Of a DNA stretch of 64,000 nt, positions 46,479-57,584 are shown one piece after another. The notes under the pieces were generated by a model. It was not told the DNA's origin. It made no database searches and saw only the letters and a program-made list of their open reading frames with translations. This stretch comes from Hsuehochloa calcarea. Taxonomy: Eukaryota; Streptophyta; Magnoliopsida; Poales; Poaceae. The position numbers and the translations under genes are program-made. How positions within the stretch are numbered: the stretch's first letter is position 1; each line of letters opens with the position of its first letter. The stretch covers positions 27,685,045 through 27,749,044 of the forward strand of contig CM070603.1 of NCBI GenBank assembly GCA_036346395.1. Reading direction: 5' to 3'.

Positions 46479-47211
46479 TGTCGATGTTTTAATATCGAAC
46501 TTATGAAATGAATGCTACAAGGGGGGCCTCCTTCGTCGAGAGTACACAGGGATGAGACACAGGGATTTATACAAGTTCAAGCCTTCTCTTGGGAGAATAA
46601 CAACCCTAATCGTGTGTTCTTGTATTGATTGTGCTTACAACAAGAGAGAAGTCACCGAAGGCTAGAACTAATGACTTTTGTTTGTTATAGAGCTTCTGCA
46701 AGGGTGGCAGTGGTCCATACTAGAATGGCGCACGTTGATGGTAGTTATTGTCAGAGAGACAACACCTCACATTCGCCTTGCAGTTATGCTAGAGACATAG
46801 ATTAATACGTGTAGTTATACTAGAGAATAACGACACATATTAGCTACTACATGCAATTAAACACAGTGTATGAGGTCCCTAGTCGATTAGGTCCACATGT
46901 CTATGGTCTTTATCGACCATAGGCTGGTCATGAATGACCTAGTTGTAGTAAAACTTACGACCATAAGGTGATCATAGTCGAACTTACAATCAACAGGTGG
47001 TCGTAGAAAAACTTATGACCACGGGGTGGTAGTAGGATGACCTACGACAATACAGGGTGGTCGTAGAATAGCTTATTACCACTAGGTATTTATAATCTCC
47101 CTCATCATTGATAATGAGGGGTACCTTCGAAGGCTGTATAAAGAAAAATTGTCTATAACAAAGATTACATATAAATAACTTAACTAATTGAGGATTTTTA
47201 GGTCCTTGTCA
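46479..47211 (-). repeat. Tat-1 5' LTR
   Basis: TGTCGATGTT to GGTCCTTGTCA on the plus strand, 733 bp. The dyad array lies at about 46905-47100. Compared with 2472-3262 it lacks the part with the TATA box (CTATATAAG), so its promoter is probably lost. The two LTRs are about 70-75% identical by eye. Confidence 0.8.
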
Positions 47212-50200
47212 CATTCTTTCATTTCCAGTACTTTCGTGGAAAGACATTAGATGCTCGTTTTTCTATTTAGAAACTCCATGATAGTTCAATCACCTGGTGG
47301 TGAGATGAGAGCCCAGTTAGTGAGCCCTAAAACCAAGATCCAGATTGAGGGAGTAGATTTCTTAGCCAACCTAATGATTTTGGATTCTCCGACCTTAGAT
47401 GCAATCTTGGGAATGGACTAGTTAGCCAAGCATCATAGTTAGAATCATTGTGTCGATAATACAGTAACCCTAGTCAACACCCAAGGAATCGAAGTTATGT
47501 TCATTGCTGGAACCCAGTTTTGCCAAGCTTGCATAGTCCACAGCCTAAAGAGCAAATTGTTATAAGATATTCACGTGGTAAGGGAATAATCATACATTTT
47601 CCCAAAAGACCTACTTGGCAAACCACCTAACAGAGATCTTGAATTCATCATCGAGTTGGTCCTAGGAACCACGCTAATATCCAAGAGACCCTACAAGATG
47701 CCCTCTAACTAGTTGGAAGAGCTGAAGAAACAAATAAAGAACTTCAAGACAAAGGATTTGTGATACAAAGTTCGTCTACATGGGGATCAACAGTTTTGTT
47801 TGTCAAGAAGAAGGACAGTATCCTACAGATGTGTGTGGATTATCATTTCCTCAACGAAATCACTATCAAGAACAAGTGCCCCATTCCCAGGATCGATGAT
47901 CTATTTGACCAACTCAAGGGAGTTTGCATGTTTTCCAAGATTGATGTGCGATCAAACTACCAACAGTTGAAATTAGGTAGGGAAATATTCCCAAGATAAT
48001 CTTCTCAACCCGATACAGATTGTACGAGTTTTACAGTCATATCATTTGGATTGACTAACACCCCTACATACTTCTTGAACTTGATGAACAAGACCTTCAT
48101 AGAATACCTAGGCAAGTTTGTAGTAGTCTTGATCGACGACATACTATTATACTCTAAGACTAATGAAGAATATGAGGAACACTTGAGTATAGTTATAGAA
48201 AAGCTTAGAGAACATCACCTTTACGCCAAGTTCATCAAGTGTGAATTCTAGCTAAAGGAAGTTGCTTTCCTAGGACATGCCATGTCTACTGGAGGAGTTG
48301 TTATAGATACATCTAATGTGGACTCGTGTAACATTCCAATTTTCAGGGCTTTTGAAAAAATTTCAAAAATAAAAATAACCATTTGATTTTTGTCAAAGTT
48401 GTTGAAGCTTAACTTGGAATTTTAGACAATAAAAACAATTTAATATGAATTAATCAAACTTAAATTAATTCAAATTTGGTTTATTTTAAGTTTATTGGAG
48501 TCCTCTGGTATTTAGTCTCATTTCTCTGTGTGTTCCGAATCACCACCTTTCGGTTTCGACCACCCTCTCGGTTTCGTCCACCCTTTTATTATCGACCACC
48601 CTCTCGGTTTCGACCACACCCTCCCACCAGGTCTCTCTCTCTTTCTTTCTTTTCTCTGTCCGGCGGGTGCCACCTGTCAGCCTCCTCTTCGTCCGGTCAC
48701 TGTCTCCTTCCCCGCGCCCATACCGCCAGCGCTTGTGTGTGTCACTGCCGCGATGAAAGTTGTTGCCCCCGGCGTGATTCCCTCTCTCGATTTCCTCGAC
48801 AGCGTGCATGTTTAATTGCTCGTCTTTCGCCGCACTCATCCCCTCTATTCTTTCTCCTCCTCACCTGCTCCCGTCTCGTCCCCGACACGTTGTCATGTCC
48901 CGTGCCATCCGGAGCTCTGCCCATGCTGTGAAGCTTCTCCGCTACTCCTCCTTCCTCTATAAATGGATCGCCACGACCCCCTCGTTCCTTTCTTGCTTTC
49001 CCCTCAACTCTCCCTCTCTCGCTCGCTCTTGTTTCGCCGTGCTCCAAGTTTTGCAACCGCCAACTGGAGCTCGCACTTTCGCCTCTAGTGCCACCGTTGA
49101 AGCCCCTCCGCCGTCGTGGTCACCACCATTGGATTCGTAAGGGTGCGTCCGACCTCGTGCGCACCTCCTCACCGCCGCTCTTCCTCTCACCACCGGTCAC
49201 TCCGTTGAGCCTCGCCGTTGAAACCGTGAGCCTTGGATTTGCCTCACTCCCCTCTCGCCATTGCCTCCTTCCGACCACCTGTAGTCGAACCTCCTTTCGA
49301 CCAGTCGAAACCTCCTTCCAAGAGCCCGTTCTCCTTCATCCAAGCTCCAAATAAAATAATTTTGTTTATAAATTGATCTAAATTTACTACCTTTCTTTGG
49401 TTCTAGTTTGGCAACTTTTTTATTTATTTGGAATTGTTTTATTTATTTGGCTCTTTTCGCACGTATAGATTCTGGCGTTTTCGAAGAGTTCTTGGACCTA
49501 ACGACCGAAGCAATTGAAACCTTCAACGAAGGCAAGTTGTAGACCTTTGTTTATGTTGAACCCATGTTATAAAATTATATTATTTTATATCAACATGCAT
49601 GGCTAATTTTATAATAACTACTTTCGGGAATAGTTAAATACATAATTGTCATTATGCTACCTTGAATAATTGCTATTGACATATTCCCTTGAATGGCATA
49701 AATCCTTGGACACTATAGGTTGGGTTAATTTTAGTTGGATATATTTATTTGCCAACATGGGTACCATATTATGCTTATCCATACTTAGTTGCGTTGGGAT
49801 TCGTGATCACATATTCATAAATGTTTAATCTTGACTTAATGATATATGGAATTATGGTGGAAGCCATTGTTATTAAAATTGTTGTGCCATGGCGAGGGTT
49901 GCCATTTGGCTGGGTTGAACAAAAATGATTTATGCTCGAGCGAGTAGTTGGGTAGTAAAGGAGGAATGCGCGAAACACATGGGTTGGGGTAGTCTCGCCT
50001 GAGCAATCACTAAGGACTTAACTTTGTGCGCCATTGATCTGGGTCATACCGTACAACCACATGTCCAGGATGGGTGGACATGGCTAACTAATTATCAATA
50101 TTTTGAGTCAGTTCTGTTTGTGTTGTTGAGCGGTGCAAGAGGGGGTCTAGAATGACGAAACCTTAGCGAGCAGAACCGAGTCAAAACAGAGCTTTGTAAA

Positions 50201-51655
50201 AGCCTTGTGATAGTCTCTCCTTGATTCACATGCCTAAGGAAACATGTGTTTTTATCAATATGATTATATCTTGTGGGTCAAGCTGTACAACCTCTGTAGA
50301 GTGTAAAACTATTTGAATAGCCGTGTCCCGGTTATGGACAATGCCTAGAGATTTCACACGGGGGTAGATTTTATAAAAAATATTGGAATGGTCGTTGGTT
50401 GGGAAGTGAACAGGGAGTTCATGAGTTGTTTCAAAGAATTTGATTACTTATGTATTAACCTTTTAAATCGGGTTTACAATCTACTTACTGTATTTACTGT
50501 CAATATTGCTTTCTACAAAATAGCTATAAAGCTATCCTTGTCGAGCCTTGCATGAATACTATTTCCATATTGTTCTATACGACTTGCTGAGTACTTTATG
50601 TACTCACGGCTTTGCGCTATTTATTGATCAATCGCCGAAGAAGACCTAGGGAGCACCAAGTTCTATGAGGAGGACTACTATAAATACAATGCGAACTAGA
50701 TCGCGTCCTCCACTCGATTGCATGCGGGCATGTCGAATGGCCTCTACGAGTTGTTCATTTCTGTTGCAAGTGTATCTTTTGTCTTTAACCCTGCATAGCA
50801 AACTCTGTAAAATCTTGACCATAAGATCCTTTTGCTATAAGTAATATTAATTTTTCTGCTTCTTTAGATGTGTTGTTTTATGGTTACGAGTACACCAATG
50901 TTGCAACTGTGTGAGCTAGCTACTGATCCGGGACTAGTTCAAAATGCACAGAGAGTCACAGAGTTGTATATCCGGGGTCTCAACAAGTCAATTCTCAATT
51001 GGTGGCAACCCACGTCCGTAACTGAGGTTCGAAGTTTCCTTAGTTTGGCCGGTTATTATCGTCGTTTCATCGAAAGATTCTCTAAGGTTGCATGACCCCT
51101 CACCCAGTTACTCAAAAAGGAAAAAAAGTTTGCTTGGACTGATAACTGTGAACGGAGCTTTCAAGAGCTGAAGAAGACATTAACTTCTGCCCCAGTACTG
51201 TACTACCGGACATCTAGAAGAGCTTTGATATTTATTGTGATGCATCCCAACAAGGACTAGGTTGTGTATTAATGCAGGAAGGTAAAGTAGTAGCTTACAC
51301 TTCCAAACAGCTAAGACCTCATGAAGAGAATTATCCGACACATGACTTGGAGTTAGCAACGGCGACATTACCTCATCGGTAACCGCTTTGAGATATACAC
51401 CGATCACAAAAGTCTGAAGTATATGTTACCCAGTCAGATGTGAACTTGAGACAAAGATGATGGTTGGAATTAATCAAGGATTACGATCTTGGTATTCACT
51501 ACCACCTCGGCAAAGACAGTGTGGTAGTAGATGCCCTGAGCACGAAGGCTTACTGCAAACACCACTATGATCAGAGAATACCAACCAAAGCTACATAAGG
51601 ATTTCGGTCAACTCAACCTGGAAAATGGTGGACCAAGGATACGTCGCCATGATGA
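47212..51655 (+). pseudogene. Chromovirus-type Gypsy pol fragment: protease, RT, RNase H
   Basis: Truncated at both ends; the left end abuts the Tat-1 5' LTR. Protease-like block at about 47310-47570 (LDAILGMD). RT: VLFVKKKDSILQMCVDYHFL, PIPRIDDLFDQL, FSKIDVRSNYQQLKL (47760-48000), then VVVLIDDILLYSK (about 48110-48160), in which the usual IDD active site is present, and LKEVAFLGHAMSTGG. A solo LTR splits it at 48327-50985. RT resumes with ILNWWQPTSVTEVRSFLSLA and GYYRRFIERF. RNase H follows: VVAYTSKQLRPHEENYPTHD and VVVDALSTKAYC (the final Asp is present here). It ends near 51655, before the integrase. Many stops. Confidence 0.85.
48327..50985 (+). mobile_element. Solo LTR inside the chromovirus RT gene
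   Basis: 2659 bp, TGTAACATTCCAATTTT to GGGGTCTCAACA. TATA box CTCTATAAATGG at 48955-48966 with a GC-rich leader behind it, source of the chance ORFs at 48476-49354. No second LTR, primer site or interior. Flanks are ACTCG and AGTCA; each is one base from ACTCA, the pentamer expected from the uninterrupted RT codons (GTG GAC TCA ATT CTC). It shares blocks with the 3.2-kb LTRs at 6728 and 16179. Confidence 0.8.
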
Positions 51656-52400
51656 TAAGTCCCCAAATCTGAGTAGAAAGTTTGATTTTTTTTTAGTAGA
51701 AAGTTTTGAAATTCAAGTGGCAAGTTGAAAGTGAAAGTTGCAAGTTGATTTTTTTTTCATTTCTGAAGTTGCAAGTTGAAAGGTGGTGGCGGCAGCAAGG
51801 TGCTACGCGGCCATGGGCTTGTGAGGCATCCTCCACGTGATGTGGGAGCTTGTGAGGCGGTGTGGCGGCGCGGCGACGCGGTAGGCCTCTCTAGGGTGGG
51901 ATCTGGGGGCCCTGGCTGCCACTAGAGCGCGTGAGGTACGGAGCCAAGGATCGGCGACTGGGTGGGGAGGGAGTGGCGGTGCTAGTGGCAGAGGGATGGG
52001 GAGAGGAGGCGGGATAGGTGGTGTGGTGTCACGGCTAGCCGCCTTGTGGGTGGGATGTGGGGGCCTTGGCCGCCACTGGAGCGCGAGCGAGGCCATGGAT
52101 CGGCGGCTGGGTGGGGAGGGAACGGCGGCGCCAATGGAGAGGGGAGGCAGAGGGACGGGGAGGGGAGGCGGAGGAGCGGGAGGAGGAGGGCAGAGCGGGG
52201 AGAAGGCAACCATCTTGGGAGGCGAGGGAGGTGAATAGGAGCACGAAGCGGGGCGCGAGGAGAGAGGACCGAGCTGGCATTAGGGTTCCTCGACAGATCC
52301 AATCGAACGGCCACCAACGAACCCTACGTGATCAGACGGCAGATCCCATTAAGGGCTCTCCACGCGATTCCGGCGGACGACAATGATCCAAGGGTCCATC
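51656..52400 (-). other. GC-rich gene-start-like fragment with Pro-rich ORF
   Basis: Composition jumps to very GC-rich at about 51790-52380. On the minus strand a 136-codon ORF (52213-51803) encodes a Pro/Ala/Ser-rich, low-complexity protein with no recognised domain. Just upstream are a telo-box (AACCCTAA, 52280-52287), a site-II-like TGGGCT near 52430 and a CCACGTCA near 52415. These features are common at 5' ends of grass genes. The ORF has no continuation to the left, where chromovirus pol lies. It may be a captured or truncated gene start; protein-coding status is doubtful. Confidence 0.4.
51858..52170. repeat. Two-copy tandem repeat of about 155-160 bp in the GC-rich island
   Basis: Unit one (about 51858-52015) and unit two (about 52018-52170) share GGTGGGATCTGGGGGCC / GGTGGGATGTGGGGGCC, CCACTAGAGCGCG / CCACTGGAGCGCG and GACTGGGTGGGGAGGGA / GGCTGGGTGGGGAGGGA. 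The duplication doubles the Pro-rich segment of the minus-strand ORF. Confidence 0.7.
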
Positions 52401-52870
52401 TTTTTTTATGACGTGGCCATCCTGAGTGGAGCCCAATCCGACCTGCTTTTACCTATAAAGATATTGCAATACGAAATCGATAGCTTCTTCTCCTTTTATT
52501 GAGAGAGTGGTAACTTTTTCTATTCGGACAACGATTCAATGAATAGTTAGCTGTGAAGACTTTGTCTTCCAAGTTTAGACATTGTAGAATGGGGCAATTC
52601 CTTATTTACCATTTTAAATTTCCACAACTAGACCCACGTGCCAGTGAGACAATGGATGATATATCCAGGATTTGTGCAATTTGCAGTCGCATGAAAAAAA
52701 AATCCCTTGTAGAATTGTCTATTGTTTCATCTGGCTGACGTATACTCCTGCAATAAGGCTCCACTCGTGCTTCATTCAGTCATCCTTCATGCAGCAGATA
52801 AGGGAAGAAAATTTAATTATTTCAATTGTGTGGTGACAACGATATACATGACTAATTGATTTGCTACTTC
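52401..52870. other. Unassigned AT-rich intergenic DNA
   Basis: I see no gene or transposon signature. It includes a stretch (52490-52560) with a polypyrimidine run and several short ORFs without family resemblance. Confidence 0.4.
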
Positions 52871-53113
52871 CTATACAGGAAGAAATGGTGAACTGTGCAG
52901 CATGGATTTCATTGTTGTCCATAGCCGTCTCTCTTTTTCACAAGAAACTGACATCTGAGAGTAACAGGACAGGAAAGTTCAAGCCTAGAAAATTCAAGCA
53001 CAATAATAACAGTTGATGCAGTGTGATCCATGACTCAAGTTGGCCATCCTTTTCAACGTAAATGCATTATTGTATATCGTTTGAATTACAAAGGAAATAG
53101 TGAGCATGCAATG
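52871..53113. repeat. Diverged duplicate, copy B (partner at 1751-1977)
   Basis: Shares ordered anchors with 1751-1977, including AGGAAGAAA, AAGAAACTGACATCTGA, GTGATCCAT and CAAAGGAAATAGT. It is cut at 53114 by the Copia LTR; copy A continues past the matching point, locating the insertion. Confidence 0.6.
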
Positions 53114-53400
53114 TGTTGAAATTGTGATCCAAATTCTCTAATATGGAAGAGTCAAATCATTTTCCATATTAGCTAGTAGATCCGACGTGACTCTACGCTC
53201 TTTCGATCCGACGTCCTTCTACGCTTTATATATATACCTCTTGTAAGTCCTACGGGGAGAACACCGCTTCATTGTAATTCCGTGCGATTTGTAAACACTC
53301 CACATATAGTGATCATCGCCGGTTGATGCCTGTGGTTTTTTCCCATAAGGGTTTTTCACGTAAAAATTTGTGTCTCGCTTTTGGTTTTATTTTTCTAATA
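53114..53400 (+). repeat. Copia 5' LTR
   Basis: About 287 bp from TGTTGAAATTGTG to TTTTTCTAATA. TATA box TTTATATATATAC at 53225-53237. Two near-identical GATCCGACGT...CT(A/T)C... segments occur at 53181-53220. The short LTR and the adjacent tRNA-Met site fit Copia. Confidence 0.8.
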
Positions 53401-53402
53401 AG

Positions 53403-53415
53403 TGGTATCAGAACA
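53403..53415 (+). promoter_or_regulatory. Copia primer binding site
   Basis: TGGTATCAGAACA, tRNA-Met type with one mismatch to TGGTATCAGAGCC (A for G at base 11). Confidence 0.8.
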
Positions 53416-53828
53416 CAGAATATTAAGATTAAAGAGACACGAAAAAATAGCAGATCAATTTTTTCTCGGGCCGCCGCCATCTCGTCTCGCTCACCGCGGC
53501 TTCGTTGAACGGCGCCAGCATCGCGCGCGTCATCCACTGCTTCATCGCATCGGTGCTCTCACCTTGGTCCATCCGTCCGCACATCGTCTTCGGTCCAAGC
53601 GGCGCAGCACATCAGGCATCAACTCTCCGCATGTCGTCTTGCCGAGCCTTCAGCAGCCAGTGTCGTGCGTGCGTTAGTTCAACAGACAAACCAAAAAGGC
53701 AAACTCAAAGACATCAAGTCCAAGCATAGGTTCAAAAGCAAATCCCCAAGGTCACCAGAGGTCACGTGAAATTTTCTTTTTGCTTTGTTCTACCGAGCAA
53801 GTTTCCACGTGAATGACCAAGTTCCAAA

Positions 53829-53880
<52 letters not shown>

Positions 53881-54146
53881 CTTTAATTAATCACCAAACA
53901 TCTTTCTGGTCATCACGTGGGATCCAATATCCAGCCACTTTTTGGCTTCGTACACACGAAGGGAAGTGAAGGCTAAAAAAAAATGGCTATTGCTGATTCA
54001 AAAAAAAAACAAAACAAAACAAAAGGTGCATTAGGAATTTTAAAGATTTTTTCTTGTTTCGCGTACACAGACAGTGTACCAAAGCGGTTGTGATTTTTAC
54101 TAAGTTTATATAAATCAGTACCAGCAAACTTCAGATTTTATTCCTC
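53416..54146 (+). other. Copia leader with (AT)n microsatellite
   Basis: An untranslated leader of about 730 bp. A perfect AT run of about 24 units lies at 53831-53878, followed by A-rich runs with CAAAA units at 54001-54025. Short ORFs here have no family resemblance. Confidence 0.65.
53831..53878. repeat. (AT)24 microsatellite
   Basis: An uninterrupted AT dinucleotide run in the Copia leader. The length is likely polymorphic. Confidence 0.95.
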
Positions 54147-55452
54147 ATGACGACTTTAAAGTATGATCTTCCACTCGTGGGTCGTGACACAAGATTTTCG
54201 TTGTGACAAGTCAAGATAAGAGCTGTGTTGGCACAGATGGATTTGGATGATGCATTGGAAGGATTTGATAAACAACCTATCGAATGGACCGCAGATGAGA
54301 AGCGCAAAGACCGTAAGGTTTTATCTTGGATTCACCTTCATTTATCTAATGATATTTTGCAGGTTGTTTTGAAGCAGAAGACATCTGCTGCATTATGGCT
54401 GAAGCTGGAATAAATTTGCATGACAAAGGACCAACAAGATGCATCTAAAGCAGAAATTGTACTCTCATAAATTGCAAGAAGGAGAATTTGTGCTTGATCA
54501 TCTTTCGGTGTTTAAGGAGATCGTTACCAACCTAGAGTCGATGGAGGTAAAATATGATGATGAGGATTTTGATCTTATTCTTTTGTGTTCACTGCATAGT
54601 TCTTTTTTAAATTTCAGAGATACCATATTATATAGTAGAGATACTCTCACGCTTAATAAAGTTTATGAAGCTTTGCATGCTAAGTAGAGGATGAAACAGA
54701 TGATATCTTCTGAAAATTCAAGGTCACAAGGAGAAATCTTGTTTATCCGTGGTAGGCAAAAGGAGAACTCAAACAATGGGTCTCGAGGTAAAAGTTCGAA
54801 CGGCTACAAGAGTCGGTCGAATTCAAGAGGCAAGTACAAGTCGTACAAATATTGCAAGAAAAGTGGACACGACATCTCTGAATGCTGGAAGCTGCAAAAT
54901 AAAGAAAAGAGAGCTGACTATTATAAGCCAAAAGGTAAACCAGATGATAAAGGTAAAGCCTCTCTTGTTGCTCCTGATGGAGAAATCTTTGTTGCCTTCG
55001 CTGGATGTGCTAAGACTAATGATGAATGGATTCTTGATTCTGCATGCACCTTTCATATGTGTCCTAATAAGGATTGGTTTATCACCAATGAATCTATTGA
55101 AGGTGGTACTGTGTTGATGGGTGATAACTCATCTTGTAAGGTTGCAGGAATCGATTCTATTCAGGTCAAAATGTTTGATGGCATTGTCAGAACTTTGATA
55201 GATGTGAGGCACATTCCAGATTTGAAAAGGAACCTCATCTCTTTGAGTACCGTTAATGCTGAAGGGTACAAATATTCATGTGAATGTGGAGTTTTAAAGG
55301 TATCAAAAGGCTCTCTTGTTGTGATGAAAGCTGATATTAAAACTGTCAATATGGAATTTTGTTCTGATGAATTTGAATCATATTGAAAGACTGAAGGCAT
55401 TGTTAGGCACTACACTGTTCCTGTTACTCCTCAACAAAACGGTGTAGCTGAA
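54147..55452 (+). pseudogene. Copia gag and protease with internal deletion of integrase
   Basis: The ATG at 54147 opens MTTLKYDLPLVGRDTRFSL, then a TGA where Trp is usual, followed by the gag domain (DLDDALEGFDK, HLSNDILQVVL, LYSHKLQEGEFVLDH, YSRDTLTLNKVYEAL). From 54691 a 231-codon frame carries a zinc knuckle (YCKKSGHDISECWKL, with the first Cys replaced by Tyr) and protease (WILDSACTFHMC with the DSA active site, DVRHIPDLKRNLISLS). Near 55350 the frame jumps from ADIKTVN to MEFCSDEFESY. About 130-150 residues are missing: the pre-integrase zinc region and both catalytic Asp of integrase. A TGA follows, then HYTVP.TPQQNGVAE, interrupted at 55453. Confidence 0.85.
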
Positions 55453-56403
55453 TGTGACGGTGGTCCGATCTTCCAAAAGGTACTGATAACTCGATTACGG
55501 AGAACACGACGTTGATGATCCAAAGGCTCCGACCAAAACAGATCGATCCCATCGCAATCACTACACCACTGCTCTGATGGTTATCAACCTGCCGAACGCG
55601 GTTGACCTCGCCAAGAAGGCTATCTCCTGCAAGCGAATCGAGAACACAAGCAAGAGAGTATAATATGCAATCTAAAATTGTATTGCGAATAAAGATTAAG
55701 TTCACAAGTTGGGGTTCCTCAACCGAACGTGCGGTGAGATTGCTAAGTAGAATAATTTCTTAAGAAAAATTCGAGGAAAACTAAAGGGGTGCTGCCTCCT
55801 TAAATAGGAGAGAGGAAGCCTCACATAACAAACAACTAAGGGGGTGATACTATTCACATGATACTATTCTCATGAATAGTACCACTGTAAATAGTGCAGC
55901 CCAAGGAGGGGGGGCTAGGAAGATGGGCCCAACGATTACAAGACCTAAATCGGACCAAATTAGTGATATAGCACCTTCTTTTAACGATTCTGAATTATAC
56001 AGAAGAAATTTGTAGGTGAGGCTGGATCCGTTGGAAAGGTCTCGGAATAAGCTTTCCAACAAGCCCAAGAACACCCGAATCGGACTCTATTTGCAAAAGT
56101 TATGCGCGTTTAAAGTCGGTGCTGTCTCCGGAGGCCGAATTGGATTCCAAAACGTATCCAGCTTAAACTCTTGCTTGGCACGTGGTATGGCACCATGGTA
56201 TGTAGACGTAACAGCATGGCATGTAGATGTAGCACCATGGCATGTAGACGTAGCACCATAGCATGTAGAAGTAGCTCGGTCCAACTGGATAATACGACAT
56301 TGCAGTAGCCGAAAGTCCTATTGGAGAAGATGCGGTTGAAGTAGAAGATGCAGTGCAGCGGGTCGAAGCAGTATTTGCATCCTTATGTTTGATGTCCTCA
56401 TCA
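55453..56403 (-). repeat. 3' LTR of the gag-protease Gypsy element
   Basis: TGTGACGGTGG to GTCCTCATCA on the plus strand. Contains a palindromic TACTATTCTCATGAATAGTA near 55862 and a four-unit 21-bp minisatellite at 56191-56275. The gag-pol frame crosses into it from 56404. Confidence 0.85.
56191..56275. repeat. 21-bp minisatellite in the 3' LTR
   Basis: Four units of the form CACCATGGCATGTAGACGTAG. In the minus-strand frame entering from pol they encode a repeated CYVYMPW-like heptapeptide. The same four units are at 60791-60875 in the 5' LTR. Confidence 0.85.
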
Positions 56404-57584
56404 TCCTCCCTTTCTTGAATTTGAGTCGTCCTCGACTCAATCGTTGTTTCCAAATCATCACTTTCCTGCAAAAGGTTAGTAGCAACAGGGGGTAAAGAAA
56501 CATGCATATCTTCTAATGTATCTTTGTATGGCGCATGGTTTAGCAAAGTCGCTCCTGAAATTAAGTTAGTTTGGTCTTCAATCCCTCTAATATGTGGCAG
56601 TCCCAGGGGTATTTCAGCAAGATCAGATTTGGTTGCAAGCATGACACCACCCTTTAATTTAGTTTCCTCAGTCTTAGACTAGGTTCCAACATCTCTGTCT
56701 TAGGTGGGAAAACGTTCTTCACCACTTGGCTGATTTTCATATTTTTGTTCAAGTTCTTTCTTCTCATTTTTAGTTATCTCTTTTTCATATTTCACAATTT
56801 CAGCAGGTGTCAATGGTAACAAAGTTATTTTCTTCCCTTTGTGTATGAGAGAGTACTCATTACTTCTACCATGATGAGTTGCATCGGTATCAAATTCTCA
56901 TGGACGTCCTAATAAAAGTGAGTAGGCTTGCATAGGTACTACGTCGAAATCAACAACATCATGATAGGAACCAATGGAAAAATGCACTCTCGCAGATTAT
57001 GTTACCTTCACCTTACCGCTGTTGTTGAACCACTAAATGTGGTATGGGTGAGGATGCGCACGTGTGGTCAAGCCAAGCTTCTTGACCAATCCTGAATTCA
57101 CCAAGTTATTGCAGCTCCCGCCATCAATTATGACACGAACACGGCAATCCTTGACGACGAGGAACATCTGAAACAAATTATAACGTTGTAGCTTCTCCTC
57201 TTGCTCTCTTTGAGTGCTCAATACTCGTTGCACAATTATGGTCCTATAATTCGCCGTAGCAGCGACACCTAAAATTTTCTCACCATCGTTATCTGCCTCA
57301 TGATCATCATCATTGCCTGCAAGGTTAGCTGCAAGAGCATATTCATCCTCAACATCACAAGCACTTAAATAACCACCGTCTTCTGTCGCAATGTACGCCC
57401 GCTGACTTGGGCAATCTCTCATGAAGTGGACCATCCCTGTACAATGGTAGCACACAATGCCCATCGTACGGCCCGTGGAAGCAACCGATGAAGAGCTCTG
57501 TGCTGGTGCATGCACACTAGTAGATTTGCTCGTCTCGGGTGCACGTGACGGTGGTGGCGGTGCTGCTGAATGCGCCCTACTCAC
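56404..57584 (-). pseudogene. Gypsy gag end and protease, with rearranged pol start
   Basis: From 57584 the minus-strand frame gives a Ser/Pro-rich linker, a CCHC knuckle (CYHCTGMVHFMRDC) and protease (IIDGGSCNNLVNSGLVKKLG, DGG triad), then RVHFSIGSYHDVV and ITLLPLTPAEIV in shifted frames with stops. From 56642 an open frame reads LATKSDLAEI, then an RT-start block (GLPHIRGIEDQTNLISGATL), then LEDMHVSLPPVATNLLQESD. In related elements the LEDM..SLPP..TNLLQE block comes before GLP.IRGIE, so the order is swapped here. The frame runs on into the LTR. No RT catalytic core exists. Confidence 0.75.

Larger units (their letters stand above)
2472..47211 (-). mobile_element. Tat-1: outer Tat-like Ty3/Gypsy element, degenerate and multiply invaded
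   Basis: The element is read on the minus strand: 5' LTR 46479-47211, primer site, gag, an integrase remnant, 3' non-coding DNA, an antisense aORF on the plus strand, a polypurine tract and the 3' LTR 2472-3262. It contains four nested insertions (6728-19334, 19836-33002, 35054-43525, 43817-45967). Without them only about 8.5 kb of its own sequence remains, and protease, RT and RNase H are missing. The two LTRs match along most of their length but only at about 70-75% by eye. The flanking pentamers (gtatg and cattc) do not match. It may therefore be a chimera of two related elements. Membership in the Tat/Retand clade is inferred from the antisense ORF and the primer-site type. Confidence 0.75.

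Noticed and set aside
48476..49354. ORFs of 80-151 codons within the solo LTR
   Set aside because: Low-complexity frames overlapping on both strands inside a complete LTR, with no family resemblance.
53831..53878. AT run as a possible replication origin or scaffold site
   Set aside because: It is a simple perfect dinucleotide repeat in a Copia leader; nothing else supports such a role.
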